Assembly (NCBI GenBank): GCA_900660155.1
Contig: CABFPE010001038.1
Span: 29,315-93,314 of the forward strand
DNA length: 64,000 nucleotides
Direction of reading: 5' to 3'
DNA from: Hofstenia miamia
Lineage: Eukaryota; Xenacoelomorpha; Acoela; Hofsteniidae
Under the pieces are notes generated by a model. It saw only the letters and a list, made by a program, of their open reading frames with translations, ran no database searches and was not told the origin of the DNA. The position numbers and the translations under genes are program-made. Positions 11,270 through 23,347 of this stretch are shown one piece after another; the stretch's first letter is position 1; every line of letters starts with the position of its first letter.

Positions 11270-11634
11270 TTTACTGTACATAATTTACTTTACGGCCTAC
11301 ATGAATGTTCTACTTCTCACTGGAAGTTCATTTGTCGTAGTTGAAAACTGTGTATTGTGCTGTGATGCATTCCGAAGCTGTGAAAAAACATTTTTTAATC
11401 AATGCATTTTAAATTACTTGCATATTAAATACATTTCCTTTACTATCCTGAAATTTAAATTATAATTACAGTGTAGTTCAATAATAAATACAGGTTTTGA
11501 TTTTGATGAGTGGCCCTGAAAAGTGCCGAATTATTTAAAAAGTGATTAACGATCGGCACCTTTAATTTTAGCCGGGCGGTTTTTAAAGTTTATATTATTA
11601 TTATAGACCCATTTTTATTACACATACTTTTAGC
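11270..11634. other. 3' flank of Merlin; nothing else recognised
   Basis: Contains a GC-richer patch (about 11505-11575) that may include the 3' end of the Merlin element. No confident inverted repeat was found. Confidence 0.3.
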
Positions 11635-11868
11635 AAACTCTTTGAAAAACTGTTTTAGGTTCAAATAGACGCATTCCTAAAATTTGAAAACATCCTTACG
11701 AATAAGTAATTTGGTTTTCGTGCTGGGCATAGCACCCAGGACGTAATTTTATCGAGCACACAACAAATTAAGTCTAATATATCTCATAATAACTGCGGTT
11801 GTGTAGCATTATTAGACAATTTTTGTAAACGATATTATAAAACATGCCGCCTATATAATAGTAATAAT
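11635..11868 (+). mobile_element. LINE reverse transcriptase fragment
   Basis: The frame beginning near 11640 reads FEKLF..IDAFLKFENILTN and then FGFRAGHSTQDVILSSTQQI (with a stop before FGFR). This is the palm-domain motif that CR1/Jockey-type non-LTR elements show as FEKLL...QFGFR.GHST. It ends in an (ATA)-rich simple repeat at about 11853-11876. Only this piece of RT is recognisable. Confidence 0.75.
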
Positions 11869-12356
11869 AATAATAGTCAAAGCAAATTCCTTTGCCATGT
11901 GGCACTATTCTGCATCTCTGATATGTAATTGTATGATTGTTCAGTAGAGGAATTAAGTCTTACTACTGTTATTACATTACCAACTGAAATTTTCTATTTT
12001 AATAGAATAAAATAATCATACTTGAGGATAGTATCTGAACACAACAAACAAGTTGTTCCTGAAATACATCAAAGAATTCAAACACAAACTATAACTAATT
12101 GGCGCAATTTAAAAAACGCCATTAAAACATAAATATCAGTTACCGCAGATTAGATAGACTGGTTTTGACGCTCTCAAATGCTTGTGTAAACTACCAAGCA
12201 AAGCTATTAATTTGTACAAATTAAATTACATTTTGTATTTAAAAGATTTAGATGAAATCTCACCAAATCAATATGTTGCTGGCGACAATTCATTACTCGT
12301 CTAAATGTAATATTGGTTAGTTGAGTCAATAATAAAGATGTCAAATTTGAAATAAT
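11869..12356. other. No recognisable gene
   Basis: Probably decayed transposon sequence. Short in-frame pieces do not match a family I recognise. Confidence 0.35.
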
Positions 12357-12364
12357 ATATATAT

Positions 12365-13142
12365 CAGGGAGTTCAATCTCAATCTTGGGGGGTCAATCTC
12401 AATCTTTTCAAATTCAATCTCAATCTCAATCTTTAATCTTGCCAAAAATCAATCTCAATCTCAATCTCAAGCTTTTAAATTGTTAATTTTTTTAGTGTTA
12501 TTCTACTTTTTGGCAACTAGAAATATTTTGAAATGACGTTACTGTAAGCTATTACGTCAAATTTTATTTAGATTATGAATCAAATTTCATTAAATTCAAT
12601 TCAAAATTCAAATAATAATAATGGAATCATTGGATTGGCTAGTGATAAATGACAACTATTGAAAGTCGCAGTTAGTTATATATACAGTTTTAGTTTGCAA
12701 TATACATTTTCAAAATTTGTAATCCAAATTAGCAACTTTACAGAAAAAGTAATCAATGGATTGACCTAAAATTTGTACCAGAGGTGCGTCTCTGCCCAAG
12801 GAGGAATCCATTAAAATTGGGTGCTGATCCATGGGACACAAGCTGCATGGCGGATGTCTGTGCACTTCAAGCACTTTTCTAGTTATAAATATATTTTAAT
12901 TTTTTAATTTTATTGCTGTGCAAACGCAAATGCCATTTTAATTTAATGTTAAATAAAAATTTTATTAAAAAAATTTAGAAATTTCTAAAAATTATGAGAT
13001 GGCGTCACGAAAATGACGTCATTATATTGCGTCACATTTTCAATCTCAATCTCAATCTTTAGACTTAGAGATTGACTCAATCTCAATCTTAAAAATAAAT
13101 TCAATCTTCAATCACAAAAAAGTCAAGTACTTGAATTCCCTG
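12365..13142. mobile_element. hAT-type non-autonomous element rich in CAATCT repeats
   Basis: Starts CAGGGAGTTCAA and ends with the reverse complement TTGAATTCCCTG, flanked on both sides by the 8-bp atatatat (12357-12364 and 13143-13150). The subterminal regions consist of many CAATCT(CAATCT) units at both ends in inverted sense, the kind of clustered sites hAT transposases bind. Near 12775-12860 a translated stretch (VRLCPRRNPLKLGADPWD) looks captured or coding-derived but is not assigned. The duplication lies in an AT microsatellite, so on its own it is weak evidence. Confidence 0.82.
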
Positions 13143-13159
13143 ATATATATATATAACAC

Positions 13160-13484
13160 CAGGGTTTTCAAGTCAGGTTTGAGTTACTCAGACTGAGTTC
13201 GAGTTTTTACATTTGAGTTCAAGTATTTTTTAAAAAAAAATTGTGAGTTCGATCGAGTTTTTTTCTAATTCCGAGTTTTTATTTTATTATATTTCTAAGC
13301 TACAAATAGTCATTTGCGATTGGTAAAGAAATTGAAATTTAAAACAATTTAATTTTTGAAGTATTTTCAAGTGGATTTTCAATCGAGTTCAAGTTTTGAT
13401 GATTTCTTTTCTGAGTTTTTCTGATTGGGTTTTGCAAGTTTATTCAAGTTTGAGTTCTTAACATTCTGAGCACTTGAAAACCTG
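13160..13484. mobile_element. hAT-type MITE, 325 bp, TSD tataacac
   Basis: Begins CAGGGTTTTCAAGT and ends ACTTGAAAACCTG. A perfect 8-bp target duplication tataacac lies at 13152-13159 and 13485-13492. The interior contains repeated GAGTT(C)(A)AGT motifs near both ends. A related sequence, truncated and in the other orientation, begins near 62963. Confidence 0.93.
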
Positions 13485-13492
13485 TATAACAC

Positions 13493-13989
13493 ATTGGTCA
13501 GGTAGGTCTGCTAAGAATATAAATGAAAAATATCAAATGAAAAATATCAAATGTAACTAATCAAAAAATTTCTTTAAATTTCAACTTTTTTACAAAGAGT
13601 TTCTTCACAGGAGTATGATTTTATCATTTTCACTGCAAGAATAATTTTAATTAGTCTGCTGGTATGAATTTTCATTTCCTATGTATATATTGCCCAATAT
13701 TTTCCTCCAGAAGTGCTGTTGTGCTTTTTTACTAATTTGTTAAAAATTTTCACACACTGATGTGCTCTAGGCTGTTTTATCACACTTTCCTTATTTTTGA
13801 AGATGTTGTTGTGCTTTATATAGTATTTTGTGTGCTAGGCCATTGTTATATCTAATTACTGTATAAATTACATAAGACTAGCACAACTGTACTGCTGGTT
13901 GGAAAAACCTATGCAAAGGTTATGAAGAAAAATGTAGAATGTAGATGAGTGGAGAGGCTAAACAATAATGTTGGGCAGAACTGTAACTG
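13493..13989. other. No recognisable gene
   Basis: AT-rich sequence. Nothing recognised before the repeated segment that starts near 13990. Confidence 0.35.
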
Positions 13990-14118
13990 AATGGAAACAC
14001 AAATGCATTCTTGTTAGCCTCACTTAGCTAGAAGAATGCTAATGTAAATGCACTTTTTCTAAACATAAAAAATAGTGGTGTCCATTTATATATTAGAAAT
14101 ATTATTTAGTGATGTTAT
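13990..14118. repeat. Segment repeated at about 17490-17615
   Basis: The stretch with TTAGCCTCACTTAGCTAGAAGA and the following ~100 bp is similar to 17500-17612. Its continuation on the other side of the LTR cluster (17024-17300) resembles 17606-17840. The LTR cluster therefore interrupts one of two diverged copies of the same unidentified sequence. Confidence 0.65.
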
Positions 14119-17023
14119 TGTAGAGTCACTTGGGGCCTCTATTGGGATTTTATTTATTTTGATTATTTGGGGAAGAGGATCTTCAATAGTGCATTTCAAC
14201 CAATTTAGCAATTGCACACAAGATGATGATGAAGGTAAATGAGCTGCTCTATCTGGAGACAAACTTGCCATAACATCATTATAAATGCTTCCTAAAAATA
14301 ATTAAATCCTTCATACCAGTATTTTCAGGTATTCATTTTCAAAAATTAGATTCAATTGAGAAAAATCAAAAAAACAAATCTTTAATATTTGTCTGTGAAT
14401 AGAAAATCTTGATATGAACAATTACATTTCATTAAACAACATTACCAGCTGTGTTGAAAAGGATTACTTCTTATCTTCAAACTCATTTGAAGTCTTGATT
14501 TTTTTGCTTTCACAAAATCATCATTTTGTTTATCGTGGCAATGCTCACCAGATGAGGATGTAATATTTATACATATATATAAAAACTCAGAGTACAAATG
14601 AAACCAACATACTTGTAGCTGTACATAGAATTTGTTACTACTCTGGCTTTACAGCCATTGAAATCACATTTCTAATGCACAGAACTACATTTACTCAAAT
14701 GCATATGAAAGAAATATCCTGCATACTTTAATTTACTTCCACCTCATGTGGTTTTTATAATTTTCATCTAAAATAGGAAATTCTTAAGCATGAAAAAACA
14801 GATCATATTTAAACAATTTTTTATTTAGAAAATAATGTATTATGCTTAACAATGCTTTCACACCAGATGAGTAGGTCCAAATTGGTCTCAGCAAAACTGG
14901 GAACAATATTTTTTTAAATGGAAGATAGAACCATTGTTATGTAATGAATGTTTATTGCTACTCATTTATGGATTTCAACTTTCATTACAAATAGGTTGTT
15001 ATGATGTTGGGCAGGACAAATAGTGGGTGAAAGATCAATTGGGCAAGATATTCTTTGGGTAAAAAATAGTATTGGGCAATATATTCCTTGTGCGAATAGT
15101 CTAATTGGGCGACAGGTCCATTGGGCAAATAAGCACATTGGGCTAAAAATTTTGGGTGAACAATGTATACCCAATTATTTGGCACTCTAAAATTAGTGTT
15201 ATGTCATAGTGATGTCATAATTGTTGCTATCAATTTATTCCACTTTCAAGTGCAGTTATTTGATCATTTTATTTTTTGTCCCATTGATTCAATCTTACAT
15301 GTTATTGCTCATTTAATTTTGTGAGGGAACTCATGTGAAGTTTGTAATCATATACCAGGTAATAATTCACAAGATTGTTATAAATATGTGAGAAGCCTGT
15401 AGTGAATGCACAATAATATTTATTCTCACTTCAACATCATTTGCATTTTAATTTTATTACTAACCTCTTTTAGATTCTTCATGGATTTTTGATTAAGATC
15501 TGGTGACAATTTGGGAGACATTGCACTTTGTCTGGGGTGACAACTAGCCCCTCAACAGATGGCAGCCCAAATCATGGTCACTTTAAGTTACAGCTATGTA
15601 TAAGTGTAGGGCATAACAACTTATACTTCAATCATTTCATTTTGTACATGCACTCAAACAACACACTGCAAATATATTAAGCTGGTGGCAAACATGAATG
15701 CATGGTAACTACATGCCTTTTGTTTTGTTATTTACATGAGCTGAGATAATAGAACTCTGAGCTAAATTGTATATTTGAGTTAGAAATTAATACTTGAGAC
15801 ACACAATTAGCACCTTGGTGAGTAAGGATGGCTTCATGGATATGCTGTAGAGTCACTCAGGGCCTACTTTTTTTGATCCTATTATTTTGGCACTCTGAAA
15901 TGGTGTTGCATCTTTTTGATGTTTTGATTCTCTGATTCATTGTTATTTATTTGTATCAATTTCTTTTAATTGATTATTTGAATTTTGAGTGTAATTATTT
16001 GATAGTATTAGTATTTGTACCCTCAATTTGAATTACATGTGATTGCTCAATTTAACTTTAAAAGGGAAATTGTGCTTTGAAACTGTTAAAAATTCAGGTA
16101 ATAAGTTACAGATTTTTGTAATAAATATCTGAGTCACTGTAGCAAAGCACACATTAAATTTGACTTCCTTCCACTGTATTTGATCTTTTCAATTATTTAT
16201 CTATTAACCCCCTTTAGATTCATCATTAAAGATTTGTTGATGATAACTATTGCTGAAGATCTGGTGACAATTTGGGAGGAAACTTCACCAGGTCTGGGGC
16301 AACAAATAGCTCCTTAACAGTAGCAGCCTGAATTGTGGCTGCTTTAGGTTAAATCTATGTGTAGGGAATAATATCATTTATTTGATATGTTTGTAGATGC
16401 ACTTGATAATTTACACTTCGCAAATATACTATGCTGTTGGTGAATGTGAATGCACAGTGATTACATGCTTGTTACTTATTATTTATTTACATGAGCTGAG
16501 ATAGAACTCTGAGATAAATTGTTTATTGAGCTAGAAATTTATGCTTGAAGCACACAATTAGCACCTTGGTGAGTAAGGATGGCTATAAAGATATGGCTTC
16601 AGCATGATGCCATGTGAATTTGTCACTGCTGAGGTTCTTTTTGGAATGGAATTTCTTAATTTGTTAGGCATAAATCAGTGAACCACCAATGTTTGTTTTG
16701 TGTTGGAATGCAGGTCACTCTCTGCTATGGTAAACTTTACAACCTTCAATCTAAACTCTTGAGTTACCCAGTACCACTAGAGTAGCCAGAGCTCCCCCAT
16801 GATTCTACAATGGCTATAGCATGATGCCATGTGAATTGGTCACTGCTGGAAGTATATTCTTAGTGGATAGTTTTTAGTCTTCTTTAGTGAATCAGTGAAC
16901 CACCAATGTTCTTTGTTTTGCTAGAATGTGGGTCACTCTCTGTGATGGTAACCTCTGCACCTTTGTTAACCTTTGAGTTTCTCAACACTGCTGGAGTAGC
17001 CAGAGCTCACCCATGATTCTGCA
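14119..17023 (+). mobile_element. Ty3/Gypsy LTR cluster (one and a half LTRs) with TSD ttat
   Basis: A fossil LTR array. One LTR starts at 14119 (TGTAGAGTCACT). A second, more complete one spans 15846-16809 (TGTAGAGTCACTC...ATTCTACA), and its 3' part is repeated at 16810-17023. The outer ends are flanked by ttat (14115-14118 and 17024-17027), so the array entered as one insertion. There is no internal coding region. It belongs to the same LTR family as 37971-38831 and the minus-strand LTR at 35646-36697. It is diverged enough between copies to be old. Confidence 0.75.
14171..15173. mobile_element. 1-kb insertion inside the first LTR, 9-bp TSD
   Basis: The LTR sequence is interrupted after ATTATTTGG (14162-14170) and resumes with the same 9 bp at 15174-15182. 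The inserted 1,003 bp has no obvious terminal inverted repeats. Its last ~180 bp contain spaced ATTGGGC/GGGCAA motifs (for example at about 15038, 15074, 15103, 15119). A 9-bp duplication fits Mutator-like or Merlin-like insertion, but the family is not established. ORFs in it show no recognisable product. Confidence 0.65.
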
Positions 17024-17859
17024 TTATTTGTACAACATTTATTATTAAGTTGTTTAAATACAGGTCCAGAAAAATGTATGGCAAAAAATAAGTTTGGCTA
17101 AAATCAATGACTTGGCTTCTGACCAATACAAGCCAAAACAGAAATTTAAATTTATATTGATCATCTGATTAGAGGAAATTATATTTAAAAATGTATGTAA
17201 GAGATTTTAGTTTTGAATGGTATACCAGCTAATGTTATAATGAATTACTAAATTGTTAAAAAGGTTATTATTAAAAAACTTTTTCCAGAGCTCAGTTGTT
17301 CTTTAACATTATCTAATTAATTGGATTTGCACATGATGAAAATTAGCTAAATTTCTATGTGGCACTGGTGGTGGTGAAGTTGCTGATGGAAGTTGATGGT
17401 GCTAACAAGATCAATTAATATATTTACTTAGTCATCTAATTATATTACTGCCTATTTAATTAAAATTGCAAAGGGAGTTTTTATGTTGACAGAATGCAAG
17501 AATGCAAGTGTTAGCCTCACATAGGTAGAAGAGAGCAAATATAAAGGATCTCTTTCTGACCACAAAAAATATTAGAGTTGATCTATTTCATTAGAGTTTT
17601 ATTTAGTGATTTCTTATTTGTACAATATTTATTACCAATTATATTTTATGTTAAACAGGTCCAAAAAAGAATATTGCAAAAAATATGTTCAGCTAAAACC
17701 ATTTGCTTGGCGTTAATCAAAATGAAGCCAGAACAGAAATTTAAATTTCAAACATCATTTACCAAAAAATGATAATTCATCAGAGACCTGTAAGAATTTT
17801 GATATGTAATCTAATGTTATAATGAAATATTAAGTTGGAACAAAGTGCATTACCAATAA
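17024..17859. repeat. Continuation and second copy of the repeated segment
   Basis: 17024-17300 and 17606-17840 are diverged direct repeats (shared blocks TATTTGTACAA, AACAGGTCCA, AACAGAAATTTAAATTT, CTAATGTTATAATGAA). The 64-codon ORF at 17578-17772 lies in the second copy and resembles no known protein. Confidence 0.6.
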
Positions 17860-18380
17860 ACCCACATTCCAACAAAAGAAAGAAACATTGTTGATTCACT
17901 GATTTGCCTAATAAATACAGAAATTCCATAGAGAACCACAGCAGTGACCAATTCAAACAACATCACACTGAAGCCATATCCACAAAGCTATCCTTACTTG
18001 CCAAAGTGCTAATTGTGTGTCTCAAGTTGTAATTTCTAGCTCAATAAACAATTTATTTCAGAGTTCTATTATCTCAACTCATGTAAATAAATAACAAACA
18101 AAAGGCACATAATTGCTGTGCATTCACTTTTGCAAACAGCAGGGGTTACTAGTTAGTAAAAGCAAAAAGGATCAAATACATTTGAAGGAAGACAAATTTA
18201 TTGTGCACTTTGCTACAGTTGTCTCAGATATTTATTACAAAATCTGTAAATTATTACCAGGATACTGTTTACAGTTTCAAACACAATTTCCCTTGTATAG
18301 TTAAAACAAGCAATCACACATACTCTTAACTGAGGGGACAAATAATAATTCTATCAAATAACTACACTTGAAAATGTGAG
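17860..18380 (-). mobile_element. Truncated Gypsy LTR, same family as 35646-36697
   Basis: About 520 bp closely match the minus-strand LTR at about 36045-36560 in the same orientation. It lacks both LTR termini. It follows (in minus orientation) the third-ORF region of the Gypsy copy at 18381-23345, so it is probably the remnant of that element's 3' LTR. Confidence 0.75.
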
Positions 18381-21300
18381 GGTCTTGACATTGTTTATCC
18401 ACATCAGATTGCCTGATGCCTGGAACAAAATAAGACCTCATGGATCTAGGGTTGCAATTTTGTTGTGAACCTTTTGCAGCTGAACTGATTGGCTGTCCCT
18501 TTTGAAAAATATCCTTGATTGTCAGTTTGCCATTGATGTAAACATGCTCAGGGTTACTGCCCTCAATAAGAGTATCTCTAGTTTGTTTGTACTCAGAGGT
18601 TTGCATGGCTCAGGTAACTTCTGCAGCTGTTGATCCATAATTAATTTTCTCAGAGAGGTGTGTGGAGACCATTTTACACCCCTTCTTCACTTGCAAAGAT
18701 GGGAGGATCAAAGGAGTCATGATGCATGGTGGAGAGTGCATAGCAAATAGTTCTTCTCTATGTTTGTTTTGACCTGGTCAAACTCAACTTTCTTCTTCAG
18801 CATGGTTGTTCCAATAGTGATGGTATAGTTGATTTTCACATCCTTAATCATATCCCAAAACATGGTTCAAAGTCCATGTGGACAGAGCTTGTTGATCTGA
18901 GCATTGGAAATCTTTAAGTGAGGCATGTACACTCTATGCCCAAGGCTATTTGGCACCCTGGCAATTGTAGGAGGACCAGCTCTTCTTTAGTGATCATCTC
19001 TGTGAGACACAATTCATAAGGCCTAGCACAACTTTATCATGGTTGCTCTCAATAACATGGCTAGCAATAGAGAGCTTGTCAGCAAACTCATCTGGGTGGT
19101 GTTTGATGGTTAGGATATGTTCATCCTTGTGATCAACCATGTGGGCATATGCACAGGAGTGCTGGTGGCACCTGCAAACTTTTGTAAGTTGATAGCCTTA
19201 ATGAGGGCTTGCATACCAGGAGACACCTCAATTGCAGAAGATGATAAAAGCTCTTCCTCACAGTACAACTGCTCCAGAGCTCACATGGTCTACTCAATAA
19301 CTGTGATGGGGATTATCTAGCCATCTCTTGCTGCTTGTCTCTGTGTCTCAGGAATCCTATTGTTGCTGCTCTCAGGATAGTTATACCTTTCCAAATTGAA
19401 GATAATTTCTGTCTTCTTATGAATATCATAGTGATTAACTAGTTCCAGGAATTGCTGGGTGGAGCTGGGTTCACAGCAAATTAGAAGGTTGTGCAAAGCA
19501 GCATGTATTCTGAATTGATGGAAGGAAACTTGGTCTCTGAAGTTGCTCCCCATATGTACTTCCTTAATGTCTTGGAAAAAATGTTTAAATTGGTGAATGC
19601 AACACTAAGATGGTTCACTATCATCTGAGGTGGAAGGTGGCCAAGTGGACTGCTTGCTCCAATGAGTCTGGCATAATATTTCTCAAAATTTTCCATTGCC
19701 TTCTTTGCATTCCATGGAGATGAGGGTAGGGTGCATGCTTGCAGGAGCCAATTTTTTATCTTCCAGGCAGCCAGACATATGGCAATCTCATGAATGCATT
19801 TCCTGGCTAACTATTCTCTTGTGCTGTGGTCAAGAGGTAGCTGTAAGTGTGTATCTTATGTGAGAAAATAGCTAAGACCCAGACTACTCCACATGACTGG
19901 ATAGGCAGTGTGCATTTCTCTGCAAAAAGCTTTTCAGCATACTTTTGCTGATCCTGAGATGTATATAAAATGAGCAATTCCATTAAAAGGCACTCAACAG
20001 ACTCAGAGTTTCTATCTGCTTTGAGGTTTGTCCAAACTTCGTCAATTTCCACCAATGTGGTACAGCTCTGTGAAAACATGAAACTGATGTGCATGTCAGT
20101 GACTAATGGGAGGCTCAGCAAGTTGATGTTGATTGATTCCAGTGTTAGCATTTGAATGGCTGCATCTATTATGAGCCTAGTGTTGAAGGCAAGATGGTGC
20201 ATGGGGATCTTCTTACAAAAAAGCAAATCTGTGTAAACTAGCTTGGTAACTGAAAAAATACCTGACTGGCACATGCTAGTGGGCTGATAGTAGTCAGTGT
20301 GGAGATTTGTAAATTTTTCCATTCTGAAGTGGAGGCTCTCAACTGGGTCAGAGATATCATCTTGATATTCCTTCTTGAGGAACATTGCTAGCCTGATGTG
20401 CTCAACCTTTGCCAACCTATAGGCAATTTCAATCTTCTGCATTATCTTCAGCTGATTCAATTCACCAACACAGAAAAAATAAATAACTAGCAAGTTGTGA
20501 AAGTTGATGTTTACACACTCAAATTTCTTCATCTCCTTCTTACTGTTCAAAAACTGACAAAGATGAGTAAGATTAAAGTCCTTATTGAACATGGTGTGGA
20601 CTGTACTGTGCCAATAGGGTGCTTGAGCCTGCCATGCATCTTGGAATTGTAGCAGATAATAGTATTAATCTTAAGCCTACACTCAGCATCAATAATGAAT
20701 GGGATTAAGTCAAGGGAACAGCTGAGAGACTTAGAGTTGAAGGGGGATTGTGACACACAAAACTGACAGCCTTAGGGGTAGCAATAAAATAAGCATACAG
20801 TATCTTGTTTCCTACCTTGGAAGTCTTTCTTCTGTGTTCTTTGTTCCTCTGGGATCTAACACTAGGACTGGGGCTAGAAGGGTTTTTTGAGTCACTATGG
20901 GACAGTTGGATGTTAGCAAAAAGCACTCTGTACTTACTTTGCTCCTCAGACTCCCAAGGGGCTATTTGGTGCCCCAAGTAGTCATCTGAGGTCTGCTCCT
21001 GAGGGGCTATTTGGCACACCAAGTAGTTGTGGGAATCACACTTCTAAGTGGCTATTTGGTGCCCCAAGTAGTCACGTGGTCTGCAACTTGAGTCCTCTTG
21101 CATCCTTCCTCATTTCTGGGATACACTCTCCTCTGCTTGATGTGAGGTGACATCTTGCCTCCATTCATCTCACAGATTATGTCTTCACCTCACCCATCTC
21201 CTCACAGGCAGCTGGTATTCTGTTCATTTTATCTGATATGGATTGGTTGCTAAACATATATGTTAATTGAGTTTCTAATCTTGGGTATTTAAATGATCTA

Positions 21301-23345
21301 AATACTCTTTGTCCTTAGCTTTAAATCTAGGCAAAAAATGAGTAGCAGTAATGTTGCTACTATTACCAAGGTTACTATCATACTTGACCTCAGTGAGGTT
21401 GTCTTCCTCACATTCAGTGAGGTTATCATAAGTCTCAAGTTCATTTACTCCATTATCAACAAGTGAAAATTCACTGTTAGGGTCAATGATGACATTACTA
21501 ATATCTTTAACAGTTCTCTTTAGTTGTTGGAAATGGGCGACTCTCCCATTGCTTAATAAATATTTATGATGATCTAGCACTTTTGTTATAGTGAACTGAC
21601 CTTTCCAGTTAGTAGCAAGCTTCTGTACTTGATTAGCATCAGTGATTTGGTGAGGAAAATAGGCCAAGCCTATGAGGCTCACAATGCAATTTACAATTGA
21701 AATTCCATGGTTGGCAGTTTATTAGTATTTCTACAGATAGTTAAGTCTACTTCTTGGAACTTGTGTAACATATGATTCACAAAATTCTCCAACATGGGTT
21801 CATTATAATCAGGAAACATAACAGGAAGAGGCATACTTGCTTCATGGCCAAACATAGCCTTAAAAGGGCTGACCTTTGTAGTAGAATGTACTGCAATGTT
21901 GTAAAAATATTCTACTGCTTTTATGGCACATTTCCAGTTTCAGCCTGCTTCTCAGGCAAGAGCAACTCAAATTAACTTAATGACCATACAGTTAAGTCTT
22001 TTCACAACTCCATTCAATTGTGGGTGAAAGATGGTGGTGAACTTGTGGAGTATTTCAAGTTCCTTCATTAGAGTCTCCATAAGGTGGTTATTGAACTGGG
22101 GACTATGATCAGAAATCAGGCACTCCATAGGCCCAAACTTAAGGATCCATTCTTTCACCACTTTTTCTCCAATAACCTTGGTGGTGGTACTGTCAGGGGG
22201 ATGAGTTGGGCGTACTTGGTAAAGTGATCAATGAGCACTAAAAGATATTGGTACTCATTTTAATTGCAGAAGAGCTTCTCAATGTTCATGAGCACAACTT
22301 CATTCATGCATTCTGTGGCTCTGCCATGAAGCTTGGCTCACTGCTCCAGGAAGTGCCTGGTTCCTTGTAACAAACAACTNGTGTACCTTACATTAGCTCA
22401 GTGCTTACTCAAGGCATGACACAACTCGACTTAATCTCTATTGTGTGAAAGTGTTATATCTACTTGCAACTGGAAACTGTCACTAGTTGTTCATTCAATA
22501 TTACATGTANACAACTCCATTCAATTGTGGGTGAAAGATGGTGGTGAACTTGTGGAGTATTTCAAGTTCCTTCATTAGAGTCTCCATAAGGTGGTTATTG
22601 AACTGGGGACTATGATCAGAAATCAGGCACTCCATAGGCCCAAACTTAAGGATCCATTCTTTCACCACTTTTTCTCCAATAACCTTGGTGGTGGTACTGT
22701 CAGGGGGATGAGTTGGGCGTACTTGGTAAAGTGATCAATGAGCACTAAAAGATATTGGTACTCATTTTAATTGCAGAAGAGCTTCTCAATGTTCATGAGC
22801 ACAACTTCATTCATGCATTCTGTGGCTCTGCCATGAAGCTTGGCTCACTGCTCCAGGAAGTGCCTGGTTCCTTGTAACAAACAACTAGTACATTTATCAA
22901 TCACATCTTGTACTACAGCTCTAATACTGACTGTGATGTACTTTGCATTGAACAAGTGCTCTGTTTGTATAATGCCTAAGTGGCTCTTTTCATGGATCTT
23001 CTGCACCAAATCTCTTTGGAAATAATCAGGGACAGCTAACCAACTGTTCCAAGTTTGAGTGTAAAGCAGGCCTGCCTGTGTCTGTTTCTAGTTGTATCAC
23101 CAAAAGTATCTGTTGGCAACAGGACTGAGGATGTAATTAGTGTTCTTTAATTTTGCTATGATTTCACTTAGTACCTTATCATGGCATTGATGGTGAAAGA
23201 TTTCCACTTCAGTAATCTCTTCTTTTACAAGGATTGGGAGGATTGAAGTCTCCCTGGACAGTGCTTAATAGAAAACGTAAAATCATTCAAATATTCAATC
23301 CAATGGGCTACAATGTTGGACTTGTCCCCAGGAACTGGCATTGCA
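18381..23345 (-). mobile_element. Ty3/Gypsy fossil A: RNase H end, integrase, third ORF
   Basis: Minus-strand retroelement fossil. In its own order it has the end of RNase H (about 23340-23260), the integrase zinc-binding and core region (about 23000-21970), an integrase C-terminal domain (21682-21275), and then a long third-ORF region (21022 down to about 18390) whose largest open piece is 20592-19807. The integrase C-terminus shows the NGRVAHFQQLKR block of this lineage. The third ORF is related to that of fossil B (29572-32534). The copy is broken in many places and clearly dead. It is interrupted on its 5' side at 23345. Confidence 0.8.
22004..22886. repeat. 376-bp duplicated block bounded by single n's
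   Basis: 22004-22379 recurs at 22511-22886, and the 129 bases between the two n's (22380 and 22510) recur at 23642-23770. The two blocks occur out of order around single n characters, as expected from misjoined contig ends rather than biology. Confidence 0.8.
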
Positions 23346-23347
23346 GT

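Noticed and set aside
14985-15185. Two overlapping minus-strand ORFs with periodic CPI/AQ motifs, suggestive of a repeat protein
   Set aside because: The periodicity comes from the ATTGGGC DNA motifs of the 1-kb insertion, and the two frames give unrelated peptides.
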